Assembly: GCF_052161615.1 (NCBI RefSeq)
Contig: NZ_CP197417.1
Coordinates: 5,704,001-5,768,000, forward strand
Reading direction: 5' to 3'
DNA from: Aeoliella sp052161615
GTDB taxonomy: Bacteria; Planctomycetota; Planctomycetia; Pirellulales; Lacipirellulaceae
DNA: 64,000 nucleotides
Notes under the pieces: model-generated
Seen by the model: only the letters and a program-made list of their open reading frames with translations
Told to the model about the DNA's origin: nothing
The model's database searches: none
In this document: one piece after another, positions 19,305 to 27,769 of the stretch
How positions within the stretch are numbered: the stretch's first letter is position 1
Layout: each line of letters opens with the position of its first letter
Program-made: the position numbers and the translations under genes

Positions 19305-19336
19305 AAGTCGGGCCGGAAAAACCGGCCTTGGACTTC
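19305..19336. repeat. Long hairpin between mug and the repeat protein
   Basis: An inverted repeat GAAGTC-g-GGCCGG with loop AAAAA and CCGGCC-ttg-GACTTC lies in the 356-base gap between genes. It has no T run, so it is not a standard intrinsic terminator. Nothing else supported was seen in 19197-19552. Confidence 0.45.
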
Positions 19337-19552
19337 GGAAGTTGACCACGCTCAGGGACTGACTATTCTGAACGCCTGCGGGATTTTAGTAGTCCCCATA
19401 CCCTCCCCTACCCCGCCATCGACCCCGTTTGGACCGAAGCCAATGCATGCTAACCGCTGAAGTAACGCACCCAGCGCGGGCACGTCCCGCGATGGCGCGT
19501 TGAGCGAGCAGGTTGATCATGCATTCTACCTTTTCGCCATTTGCAATCTTGG

Positions 19553-22500
19553 ATGCCTCACCCTATGCCGCGCCATCTTCGCACGTACTTCGAACTCCGC
19601 TGTCTGCCCGCTAACTTGCTGCTTGGCTTGCTGGCCTTCATGGCGAGTTTCTGGACAATGCTCGCTCCCGTGCAGGCGCAGATCACCTGGACTGGCGGCG
19701 TTGGTAACTTTGGCGATGGTGCCAACTGGAGCGGCGGCTCGGTGCCCATCGAGGGCGAGTCGATTCTCATCGCGAACGGAGGCACCGCGCAAATCGCCGG
19801 CACCTATTCGTACACGATCAGCAACGTCACGCTCGGGTCGGGAGGCGCCGGCACGTTGGAAGTCGGCAGTGGGATCAACACCGAGTTGGACGCTAACGAG
19901 TTCTACGTCGGGTACCAAGGGTTGGGAACGTTCTCCATCGGATCGCAGGCGTTGCTGGGGGCCGGCGATTTCTGGGCCGGCTACGCTGCGGGTGCGACCG
20001 GCATCGTGAATGCGAACGGCGCCTACCTTTCTCCCTTCACCGTTTACTTCGGCTATGGCGGCGACGCCACCGTGACGTTGGAGAATGGTTCCACTCTGCA
20101 GAGCACCATCGGCTATGTTGGCTACTCATCGGGTTCGCATGGCGTAGTGAATCTCACGAACAGTACCTGGAAGGCTGAGAATCAAGGCAACCCACAAGAC
20201 GTCACCGTTGGCGTGAGTGGTTGGGGCGAGGTCCATGCCACCAACTCGCTGCTATCCGTCGACAACTTCATCCTCGGTGCCAACACCGGTTCGATGGGAG
20301 ATGTCTCCGCGAGTGGAGGCACCCTCACCATCGAGCAGGAGCTCATCGTGGGGAGCGCTGGCACAAGCACACTGACGCTCACCAACTCTGCCTCCGCTCA
20401 GATCGGCGGTACCGTAAGCATCGGTCTTGCCGGTAATGGAACTCTCGACGCGACGGACTCCACCATCCACGCCCCCGAACTTTACGTCGCCCGCAATGTC
20501 GGGTCGACCAGCTCCGCGACGATCTCAGGAGGCACCACAACGCTTACGGGCGAGCTGCATGTCGGCGCCGCTGGAAATGGTACCTTCACGCTTGAAGGGG
20601 GCGGAGCCCTTAATACCGACAAAGGCAACATGGGCTTTGCGTCGGGTTCCTCGGGAACCATCGACGTCCTCGATGGCACTTGGATCAATACACAAGCCAT
20701 CTTCGTCGGCGTGTCCGGCGAAGGGACTTTGAACATCGGCGCAAGCGGCGTCATCCACAGCGAGAGTGGTTACCTCAGCCAGGAGGCCATCGGCGAGGGC
20801 AAAGTCAACTTCACCGGCGGCTCGTGGTTCATGTCCAACACGCTGGCGGTTGGTGTGAACGGCAACGCGGAATTGAACATGACCGGCGGCGAGATCTCGT
20901 CCAAATGGTCGCAGGTCGGGCTTTCTGGACATTCGTTGGGCGTAGTTCAAGTCGACAACGCCACATGGACCACCGGCCAGACGCTGACCATCGGCGCCGG
21001 TGGCAACGGCGGCGAGTTCTACGCAAGCAACGGCGCCAACGTTACCGCCGGGTCCATCGAACTGGGAGCCGCCGCCAACGTCACCGGCTTGCTGAGCGTC
21101 ATCGATTCAACCCTCACCACGGTGAATATTCTTCAGGGTGGGGGAACCGGTTCGGTGTCGTTTTCCGGAGCCCAGGTTAACCTGCTCGGAGGCTCGTCGG
21201 TCGTCGACACGTTGCTCATCGATGGCTTCGCTGCGGATGCGGTGGTGCTGGGAACGGGCGGCCTGACGATCGACACGCAAGGGGGCAATGCTCAGATCCC
21301 CACCGTCCTCAGCGGAGTTGGCGGCCTCACCAAAATGGGTGCCGGCCGGCTTCGACTGACCACGGCGAGCACCTACGAGGGCGGCACCACCGTCAACGGC
21401 GGCTTGCTCGAAATCACCAACAGCGACGCACTCGGAAACGGCAATGTCGCCGTTGGCTCCGGTGAGCTACGTGCCTACGACAGCGTGACGCTGTCGGGCG
21501 ACCTCTATGGAGGTATTCAACTCGTCTCCGTGAGCGCCGGCCAAACCGGTGTCTTCTCGGCGGCGACTAACGAGACACTCACCATTGCACCGCTCGACTT
21601 CTTGCTCGTCGCGGGCTCGACCATGCAGGTTGGCAGCAGCGGACAAACCGGCACCGTGTTCTTCGCCCCCACCGGCGCGGTCGCCCTGCCTGGGGACGCT
21701 TCGCTCGACGTCGCCGCCGGTACGCTGGTCGCCAGGAACAGCGGTCTCGAGTTCCTTACCTCCGTCGCAACTTCGACCACCGTGGCGTCCGGCGCCACAA
21801 TTGATTTCCAAGATAACCTCACCACCGGCGGAATTCGCGCGCTCTACGGCGAGGGCACCATCAACATGGGCACGAATTCCTCGACCATGCTGACCATCGA
21901 CGCCGGCAACTTCGCGGGCAACATCGCCGGAAACGGCGGCCTGGTGAAAGATTCCAGTGGCACCCTGACTCTCGCCGGTCAAACCGCCTTCATCGGCGGG
22001 ACAACCGTCAATGCGGGAACGCTTCTGGTGAATGGCTCGCTGTCGTTCGGCTTGGGATCGGCTTGGGTTAACACCGGCGGCACGCTCGGCGGCACCGGCT
22101 TGGTGGGCGACGTGGCACTCAACGGCGGTTCGCTGTCCCCCGGCAATTCGGCTGGCACGCTGACCATTGAAGATCTCCTCTGGACCTCCGGCACTTTGGT
22201 GTTCGACCTTGGACCCACGGCTGCCGAGTCCGACCTGCTCAGCGCCAGCGAGCTCGAGGGCCTCTCCACCAGCACCTACGCGTTCACCTTCGTCAACAAC
22301 GGTTGGAGTGTCGGCACAACCTACGACCTTATCACGTTCGACCTTACGACGATCCCGATCGACCAGTTCGTCTTCACCAACACGGATGGCCTCGATGGCG
22401 TGTTTTCTTACAGCAGCAACAACAACGTCCTGCAGTTCACCGTCACCGTAGGCGCGGCGGTTCCCGAGCCGAGCACCTGGGTGACGCTTGTGCTAGTCGC

Positions 22501-22564
22501 CGTGCCAGCACTAGCGCTTCACGCCCGCAAGCAAGGGGATCGCTTCCGTCGAGCCTTGCGGTGA
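19553..22564 (+). CDS. Repeat-rich PEP-CTERM autotransporter-like surface protein
   Basis: This 1003-residue secreted protein has a hydrophobic signal segment (LLLGLLAFMASFWTMLAPVQA). A long Gly/Thr/Asn-rich body follows, with short irregular repeats of the G-x-GTLxxxxS-x type (GGAGTLEVGSGI, VGVSGEGTLNIGASG, VGAAGNGTFTLEGGG). It also has autotransporter-associated beta-strand repeats (GVGGLTKMGAGRLRLTTAST, GTTVNGGLLEI, DSSGTLTLAGQT). It ends with VPEPSTWVTLVLVAVPALAL followed by basic residues, a PEP-CTERM signal. A large beta-solenoid on the cell surface is likely. The frame extends upstream through a TTG at 19541; ATG 19553 is preferred. Confidence 0.85.
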   Translation: MPHPMPRHLRTYFELRCLPANLLLGLLAFMASFWTMLAPVQAQITWTGGVGNFGDGANWSGGSVPIEGESILIANGGTAQIAGTYSYTISNVTLGSGGAGTLEVGSGINTELDANEFYVGYQGLGTFSIGSQALLGAGDFWAGYAAGATGIVNANGAYLSPFTVYFGYGGDATVTLENGSTLQSTIGYVGYSSGSHGVVNLTNSTWKAENQGNPQDVTVGVSGWGEVHATNSLLSVDNFILGANTGSMGDVSASGGTLTIEQELIVGSAGTSTLTLTNSASAQIGGTVSIGLAGNGTLDATDSTIHAPELYVARNVGSTSSATISGGTTTLTGELHVGAAGNGTFTLEGGGALNTDKGNMGFASGSSGTIDVLDGTWINTQAIFVGVSGEGTLNIGASGVIHSESGYLSQEAIGEGKVNFTGGSWFMSNTLAVGVNGNAELNMTGGEISSKWSQVGLSGHSLGVVQVDNATWTTGQTLTIGAGGNGGEFYASNGANVTAGSIELGAAANVTGLLSVIDSTLTTVNILQGGGTGSVSFSGAQVNLLGGSSVVDTLLIDGFAADAVVLGTGGLTIDTQGGNAQIPTVLSGVGGLTKMGAGRLRLTTASTYEGGTTVNGGLLEITNSDALGNGNVAVGSGELRAYDSVTLSGDLYGGIQLVSVSAGQTGVFSAATNETLTIAPLDFLLVAGSTMQVGSSGQTGTVFFAPTGAVALPGDASLDVAAGTLVARNSGLEFLTSVATSTTVASGATIDFQDNLTTGGIRALYGEGTINMGTNSSTMLTIDAGNFAGNIAGNGGLVKDSSGTLTLAGQTAFIGGTTVNAGTLLVNGSLSFGLGSAWVNTGGTLGGTGLVGDVALNGGSLSPGNSAGTLTIEDLLWTSGTLVFDLGPTAAESDLLSASELEGLSTSTYAFTFVNNGWSVGTTYDLITFDLTTIPIDQFVFTNTDGLDGVFSYSSNNNVLQFTVTVGAAVPEPSTWVTLVLVAVPALALHARKQGDRFRRALR

Positions 22565-22569
22565 GCGCA

Positions 22570-22598
22570 AACAAAAACCCTCGCCGAGACGAGGGTTT
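22570..22598 (-). terminator. Intrinsic terminator, strongest on the minus strand
   Basis: The hairpin CCCTCG / CGAGGG is flanked by A and T runs. Read on the minus strand it ends in GAGGGTTTTTG and follows the tRNA-like fragment at 22617-22656, as a tRNA terminator would. On the plus strand it may also end the preceding gene. Confidence 0.6.
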
Positions 22599-22616
22599 CG
22601 TGGAAGATTCGCAAGT

Positions 22617-22656
22617 AGCGGAGGAGGGATTCGAACCCCCGACACGCGGATTATGA
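22617..22656 (-). pseudogene. tRNA 3'-end fragment (CAU anticodon-like), integration scar A
   Basis: Read on the minus strand, this gives an anticodon-loop-like ATCATAA, a variable loop, and a T arm GGGGG-TTCGAAT-CCCTC followed by CTCCGC. No matching 5' half (acceptor and D arm) lies beyond it, so it is only the 3' half of a tRNA. Such fragments mark attachment sites of elements that integrate into tRNA genes. A diverged copy lies at about 41470-41555. Confidence 0.65.
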
Positions 22657-22741
22657 TACTGCGTGCCGGTTTCGATAAAGTATTGCAGGGTAACAACTTA
22701 GGGCATTGCAATTTGGGCTGTTGTACCCAGTGTTGTACCCA

Positions 22742-22847
22742 AATCGAGCTTGACCCTGAGTTGGCGCAAGTTGTCACGGTGTGGCCACGGTTGGCTCCCG
22801 AACACCGTCAGGCTCTTGCGCTCCTTGTGTCATCGATTCCGATGTAG
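22742..22847 (+). pseudogene. Remnant ORF tail with WPRL...R(x)AL motif (scar A)
   Basis: The last 34 codons of a short frame read ELDPELAQVVTVWPRL then APEHRQALALLVSSIPM. Very similar tails occur in this window at 41030-41140 and 41602-41673, each after a tRNA-like fragment. From general knowledge of planctomycete genomes I associate this tail with integrase-proximal ORFs next to tRNA 3' ends. No recombinase catalytic domain is present. Confidence 0.45.
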
Positions 22848-22892
22848 AGGACAGGGCAACGCATCCTTCTGCCTAATACTGTTGAGAACACC

Positions 22893-23963
22893 TCATGCTG
22901 ATTCCACAAGAGCGGTCTCAGATAACCCCCGAGCCAGACGCCGGGTCATCCCCCAGAATGCAGCAGACCACGTCAGGATGCCAACGATATAGAACGTCCA
23001 ACTTAGTGGTTGCAAGTAATCTACCATGATGACGTCTCGCGCTAGCCGTATGGTGCAGGTCGCATACATTCCAAGCGGAAACACCAAGCCCCAATACAGT
23101 GGGTCGTAAGTTATAGGCACGCGTCGCAGCAGATGCCGCCATGCCCCCAGGGTCAAGAGCATCGGTATCCACCAACTGGCCGTGGACCAGAACAGGATTG
23201 TTAATCCCTGAAGAAATGGGAGCAGGGGTTCCAACAGCACCGATTGTTTCGCTTCAACGACCAAGGATGCTCCAGCCAGCGTCGAGATCGCCATTGCTCC
23301 CATGTTGACCCAGTACGGCGGAGCGAGATCCGAGGGTTCCAGCGAAAAGAACATGTAACGGTAGAAAATCAAAGCAATGATGCACACATACAGCATCCCT
23401 CCGCCGAACCACATCGCTAACGTAAACAATCGCATTGGTTCGGCGTACTCGCCTGCCCATGCCGTAAGAGCCGTCCCTAGCACCGAGACGGATTGGGCGG
23501 CGACGACCGCCACCAGCCATCCACCATTGATTCCAGTTTCTAACCCCGGCTTAGCAGACTTGACAGTCAAGATCGTGAAAATGCCATAAGTCAACACTGC
23601 CCACAGTACGATGCCAAATCCCCAAAGCGCAAAAGGGATCGTCGGCATCTTCAGGACAACCAGTACTTGATTTCCAAGGACGTTGGTCGCCGCGACGGCT
23701 GTAAAGAAGCCCACGCACCGCCCATGATGGAATAAGTCGGCAGAGAAATCACGTGGATACCGCGCGATTCGCCAAGCTGTCAGGAACCACAACGCGACGT
23801 AAAGCCCCACGTTTAACCACGTCAGCAAGAGAGCTACGTGGGTTAGAGCCAATAGCTCCGACGCTAGAGCCAGGATTCCCGTCGCCATCACGCTCGCGAA
23901 GTACGCCGGGTGCATCTTTTGCACACCGGACAGCTTTTCAGCGAGGAGGGAAGACAGGGACAC
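22893..23963 (-). CDS. TDT-family (TehA/SLAC1-like) transporter
   Basis: This 356-residue, roughly ten-helix membrane protein belongs to the tellurite-resistance/dicarboxylate transporter family. It starts with HPAYFASVMATGILALA, the usual first-helix motif. It is the last gene of the minus-strand operon that starts with the cytochrome b gene at 28943, and it follows the small membrane gene with a 3-nt gap. In this setting it may move an anion such as nitrite, formate or another oxyanion; the sequence does not define the substrate. Confidence 0.85.
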   Translation of the reverse strand: MSLSSLLAEKLSGVQKMHPAYFASVMATGILALASELLALTHVALLLTWLNVGLYVALWFLTAWRIARYPRDFSADLFHHGRCVGFFTAVAATNVLGNQVLVVLKMPTIPFALWGFGIVLWAVLTYGIFTILTVKSAKPGLETGINGGWLVAVVAAQSVSVLGTALTAWAGEYAEPMRLFTLAMWFGGGMLYVCIIALIFYRYMFFSLEPSDLAPPYWVNMGAMAISTLAGASLVVEAKQSVLLEPLLPFLQGLTILFWSTASWWIPMLLTLGAWRHLLRRVPITYDPLYWGLVFPLGMYATCTIRLARDVIMVDYLQPLSWTFYIVGILTWSAAFWGMTRRLARGLSETALVESA

Positions 23964-23966
23964 CCT

Positions 23967-24224
23967 TTACTGCTCCAACAAGTACAAGTAACGGAGTAAG
24001 CCAAGATTCAAAAATAAACCGATCACACTTGCGATTGCGGCAGGCAAGACAATGGCGTCATTGCCGCCCAAGTACGCGTTGACGGATGCGGTCACCAGCC
24101 AGATCTGCCCAATTACCAGCACAAGTATGAAAGAGGTGATCCCATACACCACCGTCATTCTCTGGGCCCTCATTGCGGACCTGTCGCCCCCCGTCGATTT
24201 CGATTCCGAGTAAGAGTCGTTCAT
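23967..24224 (-). CDS. Small two-helix membrane protein of the oxidoreductase operon
   Basis: This 85-residue protein has two hydrophobic segments (VVYGITSFILVLVIGQIWLV and LPAAIASVIGLFLNLGLLRY). The frame is open further upstream, but the ATG at 24224 overlaps the Rieske stop by 4 nt (ATGA) and gives a natural N-terminus (MNDSYSESK). It resembles small subunits found beside Rieske/molybdopterin modules (DUF6755-like). It may anchor the complex. Confidence 0.7.
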   Translation of the reverse strand: MNDSYSESKSTGGDRSAMRAQRMTVVYGITSFILVLVIGQIWLVTASVNAYLGGNDAIVLPAAIASVIGLFLNLGLLRYLYLLEQ

Positions 24225-24760
24225 AGAGTCAGCTCCACACCTGTGGCATAAATCATTCCGTCGCCTCGGACCTCCAGCGTGATCTTCGGCAAAGGGCGTC
24301 GCGGCGGGCCGGATAGGGGTCGCCCTGTTTCCACGTCGAAGGAGCCTTTGTGACAAGGACAGGTAAAGAGCCCTTTCTCTACCTCCGGAATCACGGGACA
24401 CAGTAGGTGGGGACATAGCTGACCAAAGGCCAGCAAGCGTCCGTCGTCAAAACGGGTCAACAAACAAGGATCCGCGTGCGTGGGAAAATGAAAACCCACC
24501 ACATCGTGAACCTTCACCTCATCGTCTCGTACAATGGCCATGGGGGCTGGCGGGGCGCTCGATTTCTTCCACTGGCTCTTAGCCACTAGCGCAATCTGTC
24601 CGGTTGCCATCGCCCCGCTAGTTAGGACGAGGAACTTGGCAAAATCACGACGACTGACGTATTCATCTTCGGCGGTCTCGATCGGAAAGTCACGTCGCCA
24701 TTCCGGCTGTTCCGAGAGTGGCTTTCCGTCGGGGGGGCGATGGGGCAAGGGAGGATTCAT
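24221..24760 (-). CDS. Rieske [2Fe-2S] protein with Tat-type signal
   Basis: This 179-residue protein has a twin-arginine signal anchor (SRRDFAKFLVLTSGAMATG) near residues 36-55 and a Rieske fold. The cluster ligands are in CPHLLCP and CPCHKGSFD, giving CxH and CxxH with the usual spacing of about 16. It is co-directional with the FeS and molybdopterin genes and so probably passes electrons between the quinone pool and that complex. The cluster side would face outside the cytoplasm if the signal is used. Confidence 0.88.
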   Translation of the reverse strand: MNPPLPHRPPDGKPLSEQPEWRRDFPIETAEDEYVSRRDFAKFLVLTSGAMATGQIALVAKSQWKKSSAPPAPMAIVRDDEVKVHDVVGFHFPTHADPCLLTRFDDGRLLAFGQLCPHLLCPVIPEVEKGLFTCPCHKGSFDVETGRPLSGPPRRPLPKITLEVRGDGMIYATGVELTL

Positions 24761-24820
24761 AGCTATTCATTTTCACCAAGAAAGGGTAGTTCTTATGCAA
24801 CACCTATCGCTGAGAACGCA

Positions 24821-25489
24821 TTAATCGGGGGCGGCTTCGTACAGTGCATTCTCTATGACGGCTAAACGCACCGTCCGTGTTGGCTGTAACTCGTGCATGT
24901 ATTGCGTGACGTCAAGTTTTTGGACATTCGAGTCACGCGGCACGAGCATGTTGACCTTGGTGTTGATCACCTGGCCACCAAACTGAAATCGATTGATGGC
25001 GCGCGACCGCGGGCGCATTTCCGCCAGCTCTTCGCGCGTCCCGAAAAACAATGCCTGGCTGGGACACACGCTGGCGCACATCGGTTTCTTGCCTACCGAG
25101 GTGCGGTCGTAGCACATGTTGCACTTCATCATCAGTGCTTGGTCATCCATCATCTTCGGAATGCCAAATGGGCAAGCGAGGACGCAGTTATTGCAAGCGA
25201 TACAACGAGGTTTGCGTGCCGAGTGAACGATGCCATCTTCGCTCTTCTTGATCGCATCGGCCGGGCACACCTCCGCGCAAGTGGGCGAATCGCAGTGCAT
25301 GCACACGACTGGGATCGTCTGGGTCGAATGACCTCGATCGACAAAATCCAGCTGGATCATCGAATGCCCGCGGTGCGTATCGCATTCGGCACAAGCCTGC
25401 ACGCAAGCGTGACAGCCGATACAACGACTGGGATCGACGAAGAATTCAAGGTGAGCGGGGACGGCCATCGTTGAGATATCGATCGTCAA
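24821..25489 (-). CDS. 4Fe-4S ferredoxin-type electron-transfer subunit
   Basis: This 222-residue protein has four cysteine clusters: CIGCHACVQACAECD, CMHCDSPTCAEVCP, CIACNNCVLACPFG, and CNMCYDRTSVGKKPMCASVC. This arrangement is usual for NrfC/DmsB/FdnH-type subunits that relay electrons to a molybdopterin catalytic subunit. It ends 13 nt after (in transcription, starts just after) the catalytic gene at 25502. No signal peptide is present, suggesting a cytoplasmic location or co-export with a partner. Confidence 0.88.
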   Translation of the reverse strand: MTIDISTMAVPAHLEFFVDPSRCIGCHACVQACAECDTHRGHSMIQLDFVDRGHSTQTIPVVCMHCDSPTCAEVCPADAIKKSEDGIVHSARKPRCIACNNCVLACPFGIPKMMDDQALMMKCNMCYDRTSVGKKPMCASVCPSQALFFGTREELAEMRPRSRAINRFQFGGQVINTKVNMLVPRDSNVQKLDVTQYMHELQPTRTVRLAVIENALYEAAPD

Positions 25490-25501
25490 ATGGAAAAGGG
25501 A

Positions 25502-27769
25502 TTACTGCTGTGCTTCCAAGTGCCGCGCGTACTCCGGTGCGGTTTCCGACTTGGTTACGCGTACGGCACAAACTTTGTACGCCGGTATTTTTGAGATGGG
25601 GTCTTGGGCTGAGATGGTCAACTGATTGGCACTTTTTCTACCGGGCCAGTGATAGGGTATGAACACTGTGTCCGGACGAATCGTCGATACGACGTGGGCC
25701 CGCACGGTGCAGGTTCCGCGACGACTCTCTGCGGTGGCCCAATCGCCATCCTTGATCCCCAGCTCCGCTGCCAGATTAGGATGCAGCTCCAGTTTCGGTT
25801 CGGGATATTGGTCTACCAACGGGCCAATACGGCGAGTCTGTGTACCTGAAAGGAACTGACTCACAACGCGACCCGTCGTCAGCATCAAAGGATACTCCTG
25901 GTCCGTGTCTTCGACTGGTGGCAGGTATTCGGCCAAGTTGAACCGCGCCTTCCCATCGGGGAAGTAAAAGGGGCCATTGCCCTTAGCAATTGGGTTCCAG
26001 GATCCGAGCTCAAATAAGCGCGGTGTTCCAGGGTGGTCGATGGCATTGCCTTCTGGATCTTCGCTATAGCAGGGCCAACAGATGCCATTGTTCTGTTCGA
26101 TCTTCTCCCAGGTCATGCCAGAATAGTCACAGACACCTCCCTTGCTGGCGACCCGCAGCTCCTCGAATATTTCCCGCGGTGATGAGAACTGCAAGCCGTG
26201 AGGTCTCTTCAGCCCCGCCGCAATGTCCTGAATGATTCGCCAGTCCTGTCGAGCATCGCCGGGTGGTTCAACGGCTTTATTGATTTTGATTGCGCGACCT
26301 TCGATCTGCGTAACGGTTCCTTCATCCTCTTCGTGCAGGGAACCTGGCAGCACCACATCGGCATGCCGCGCGGTCTCGTTCAGAAAGAAATCGATGGCAA
26401 CAAAGAATTCAAGCTTGTCGAGGCACTTTGTAATGAAGTTGTTGTCAGGTAACGACACTTTCGGATTAAAGCACAGACTAATAAGTCCCTTGATCTCGCC
26501 TCGATCTATTTTCCGGAATAGTTCATACGCATCGACGCCGGGCCCTGGCAAATCATCTGGCGCGACTTTCCAGACATCCGCGATGTACTTGCGGTGTTCT
26601 GGATTCGCTAAATCTCGACCACCCGGCAATTGATCACACTTCTGTCCATGTTCTCGACCGCCTTGGCCGTTAGCCTGTCCAGTGATGGTCCCATATCCGC
26701 AGTTGGGTCGACCTATACGGCCGGAGGCCAGTACCATATTGATCGCCCCCATCACATTCTGAACACCTTGGCTGTGATGCTCGATTCCTCGGGCGTGCAT
26801 GAGAAAGCTAGTCTTCGCAGTTCCCCACCATTCAGCCGCCTGATGAATTAAACGTTCTGCAATGCCGGTTACCTGGGCCGTTCTGGTAGGTGTCCAATCT
26901 TTTACCGAAGTCGCGACTTGCTCAAATCCGACGGTGTGCTTCTCTATGAAATCGTGATCGACCCAGTCTTTCTCGATCATTAAATGCAAAATGCCAGCAA
27001 ATAACGCTGCGTCGCGACCGGGCTTCACAGGCATGAACAAATCACATGTCCGCGCGATAGGCGTGATCCGGGGATCGACGACGATGATACGTGCGCCATT
27101 CTCACGAGCCTGCCACACATAATGCGTCGTGATCGGAGCACACTCGGCAATGTTAGCTCCGCTGATCCAGATGACCTCTGCACCCAGCATGTCGTCCCAG
27201 GGATTGGCCGCTCGATCGATGCCGAATGCCTTTTTGTTACCAGCACCGGCACTGACCATGCACAAACGACCGTTGTAGTCGATGTAGGGCGTCTTCAATC
27301 CAAGCCGAGCAAACTTACCCATCAAGTATGTTTTCTCGGTCGTTAGGGAAGCACCGCTCAGCATGCCGATCGCATCATTGCCATAGGTGGACTGAATTCG
27401 AGCGATCTCAGACACGGTCTTGGCCAACGCTTCCTCATAACCAGCAAGACGAAAGCCATTCGGGTTCGATTTCTCGCGGATTAAGGCTTTCTCAAGTCGA
27501 TCGGGATGCGACCCCTGTAGATAACGCTTGACTCCCTTTGGACAGAGCATCCCCCGGTTGAAGGGAAAATCCATTCGCGGCTCAAAACCGACGACCTGAT
27601 TGTTACTTACCTTCAACTTGATACCGCATTGTTGGCCACAGAAACAGCAATGGGTATCGACCAAACGGTCTATTTTTGCCCCACTGTCTAACCGCTTTCC
27701 CTCGGTATAAGCCAGGTGTGGTCCGAACTGCTCAATGATATGAAGCTCACCGACGGGCTCAGCGGCCAT
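25502..27769 (-). CDS. Molybdopterin oxidoreductase catalytic subunit, nitrate-reductase-like (NarB/NasA type)
   Basis: This 755-residue bis-MGD enzyme carries an N-terminal [4Fe-4S] site (Cys41/44/48 in CCFCGQQC and Cys76 in MLCPKG). The likely Mo ligand is Cys170 in NGRLCMVSAG. Central motifs include HARGIEHHSQGVQN, NCGYGTITGQANGQGG and ADVVLPGSLHEEDEGT; the MGD C-terminal domain includes LTTGRVVSQFLSGTQTRR. The closest overall pattern is assimilatory nitrate reductase, but formate dehydrogenase and other oxyanion reductases share it. No Tat signal is visible. It overlaps the cytochrome b gene by 11 nt, so the two are coupled. Confidence 0.88.
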   Translation of the reverse strand: MAAEPVGELHIIEQFGPHLAYTEGKRLDSGAKIDRLVDTHCCFCGQQCGIKLKVSNNQVVGFEPRMDFPFNRGMLCPKGVKRYLQGSHPDRLEKALIREKSNPNGFRLAGYEEALAKTVSEIARIQSTYGNDAIGMLSGASLTTEKTYLMGKFARLGLKTPYIDYNGRLCMVSAGAGNKKAFGIDRAANPWDDMLGAEVIWISGANIAECAPITTHYVWQARENGARIIVVDPRITPIARTCDLFMPVKPGRDAALFAGILHLMIEKDWVDHDFIEKHTVGFEQVATSVKDWTPTRTAQVTGIAERLIHQAAEWWGTAKTSFLMHARGIEHHSQGVQNVMGAINMVLASGRIGRPNCGYGTITGQANGQGGREHGQKCDQLPGGRDLANPEHRKYIADVWKVAPDDLPGPGVDAYELFRKIDRGEIKGLISLCFNPKVSLPDNNFITKCLDKLEFFVAIDFFLNETARHADVVLPGSLHEEDEGTVTQIEGRAIKINKAVEPPGDARQDWRIIQDIAAGLKRPHGLQFSSPREIFEELRVASKGGVCDYSGMTWEKIEQNNGICWPCYSEDPEGNAIDHPGTPRLFELGSWNPIAKGNGPFYFPDGKARFNLAEYLPPVEDTDQEYPLMLTTGRVVSQFLSGTQTRRIGPLVDQYPEPKLELHPNLAAELGIKDGDWATAESRRGTCTVRAHVVSTIRPDTVFIPYHWPGRKSANQLTISAQDPISKIPAYKVCAVRVTKSETAPEYARHLEAQQ

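Noticed and set aside
22303..22656. A plus-strand frame ending in EEGFEPPTRGL
   Set aside because: Most of it is a shadow of the large PEP-CTERM gene; the ending is only the translation of the tRNA T arm. It explains frequent misannotation but is not a gene.
22617..22760. A complete tRNA gene at scar A
   Set aside because: Only the 3' half is present. I found no D arm or acceptor 5' strand complementary to CTCCGC in the next 100 bases.
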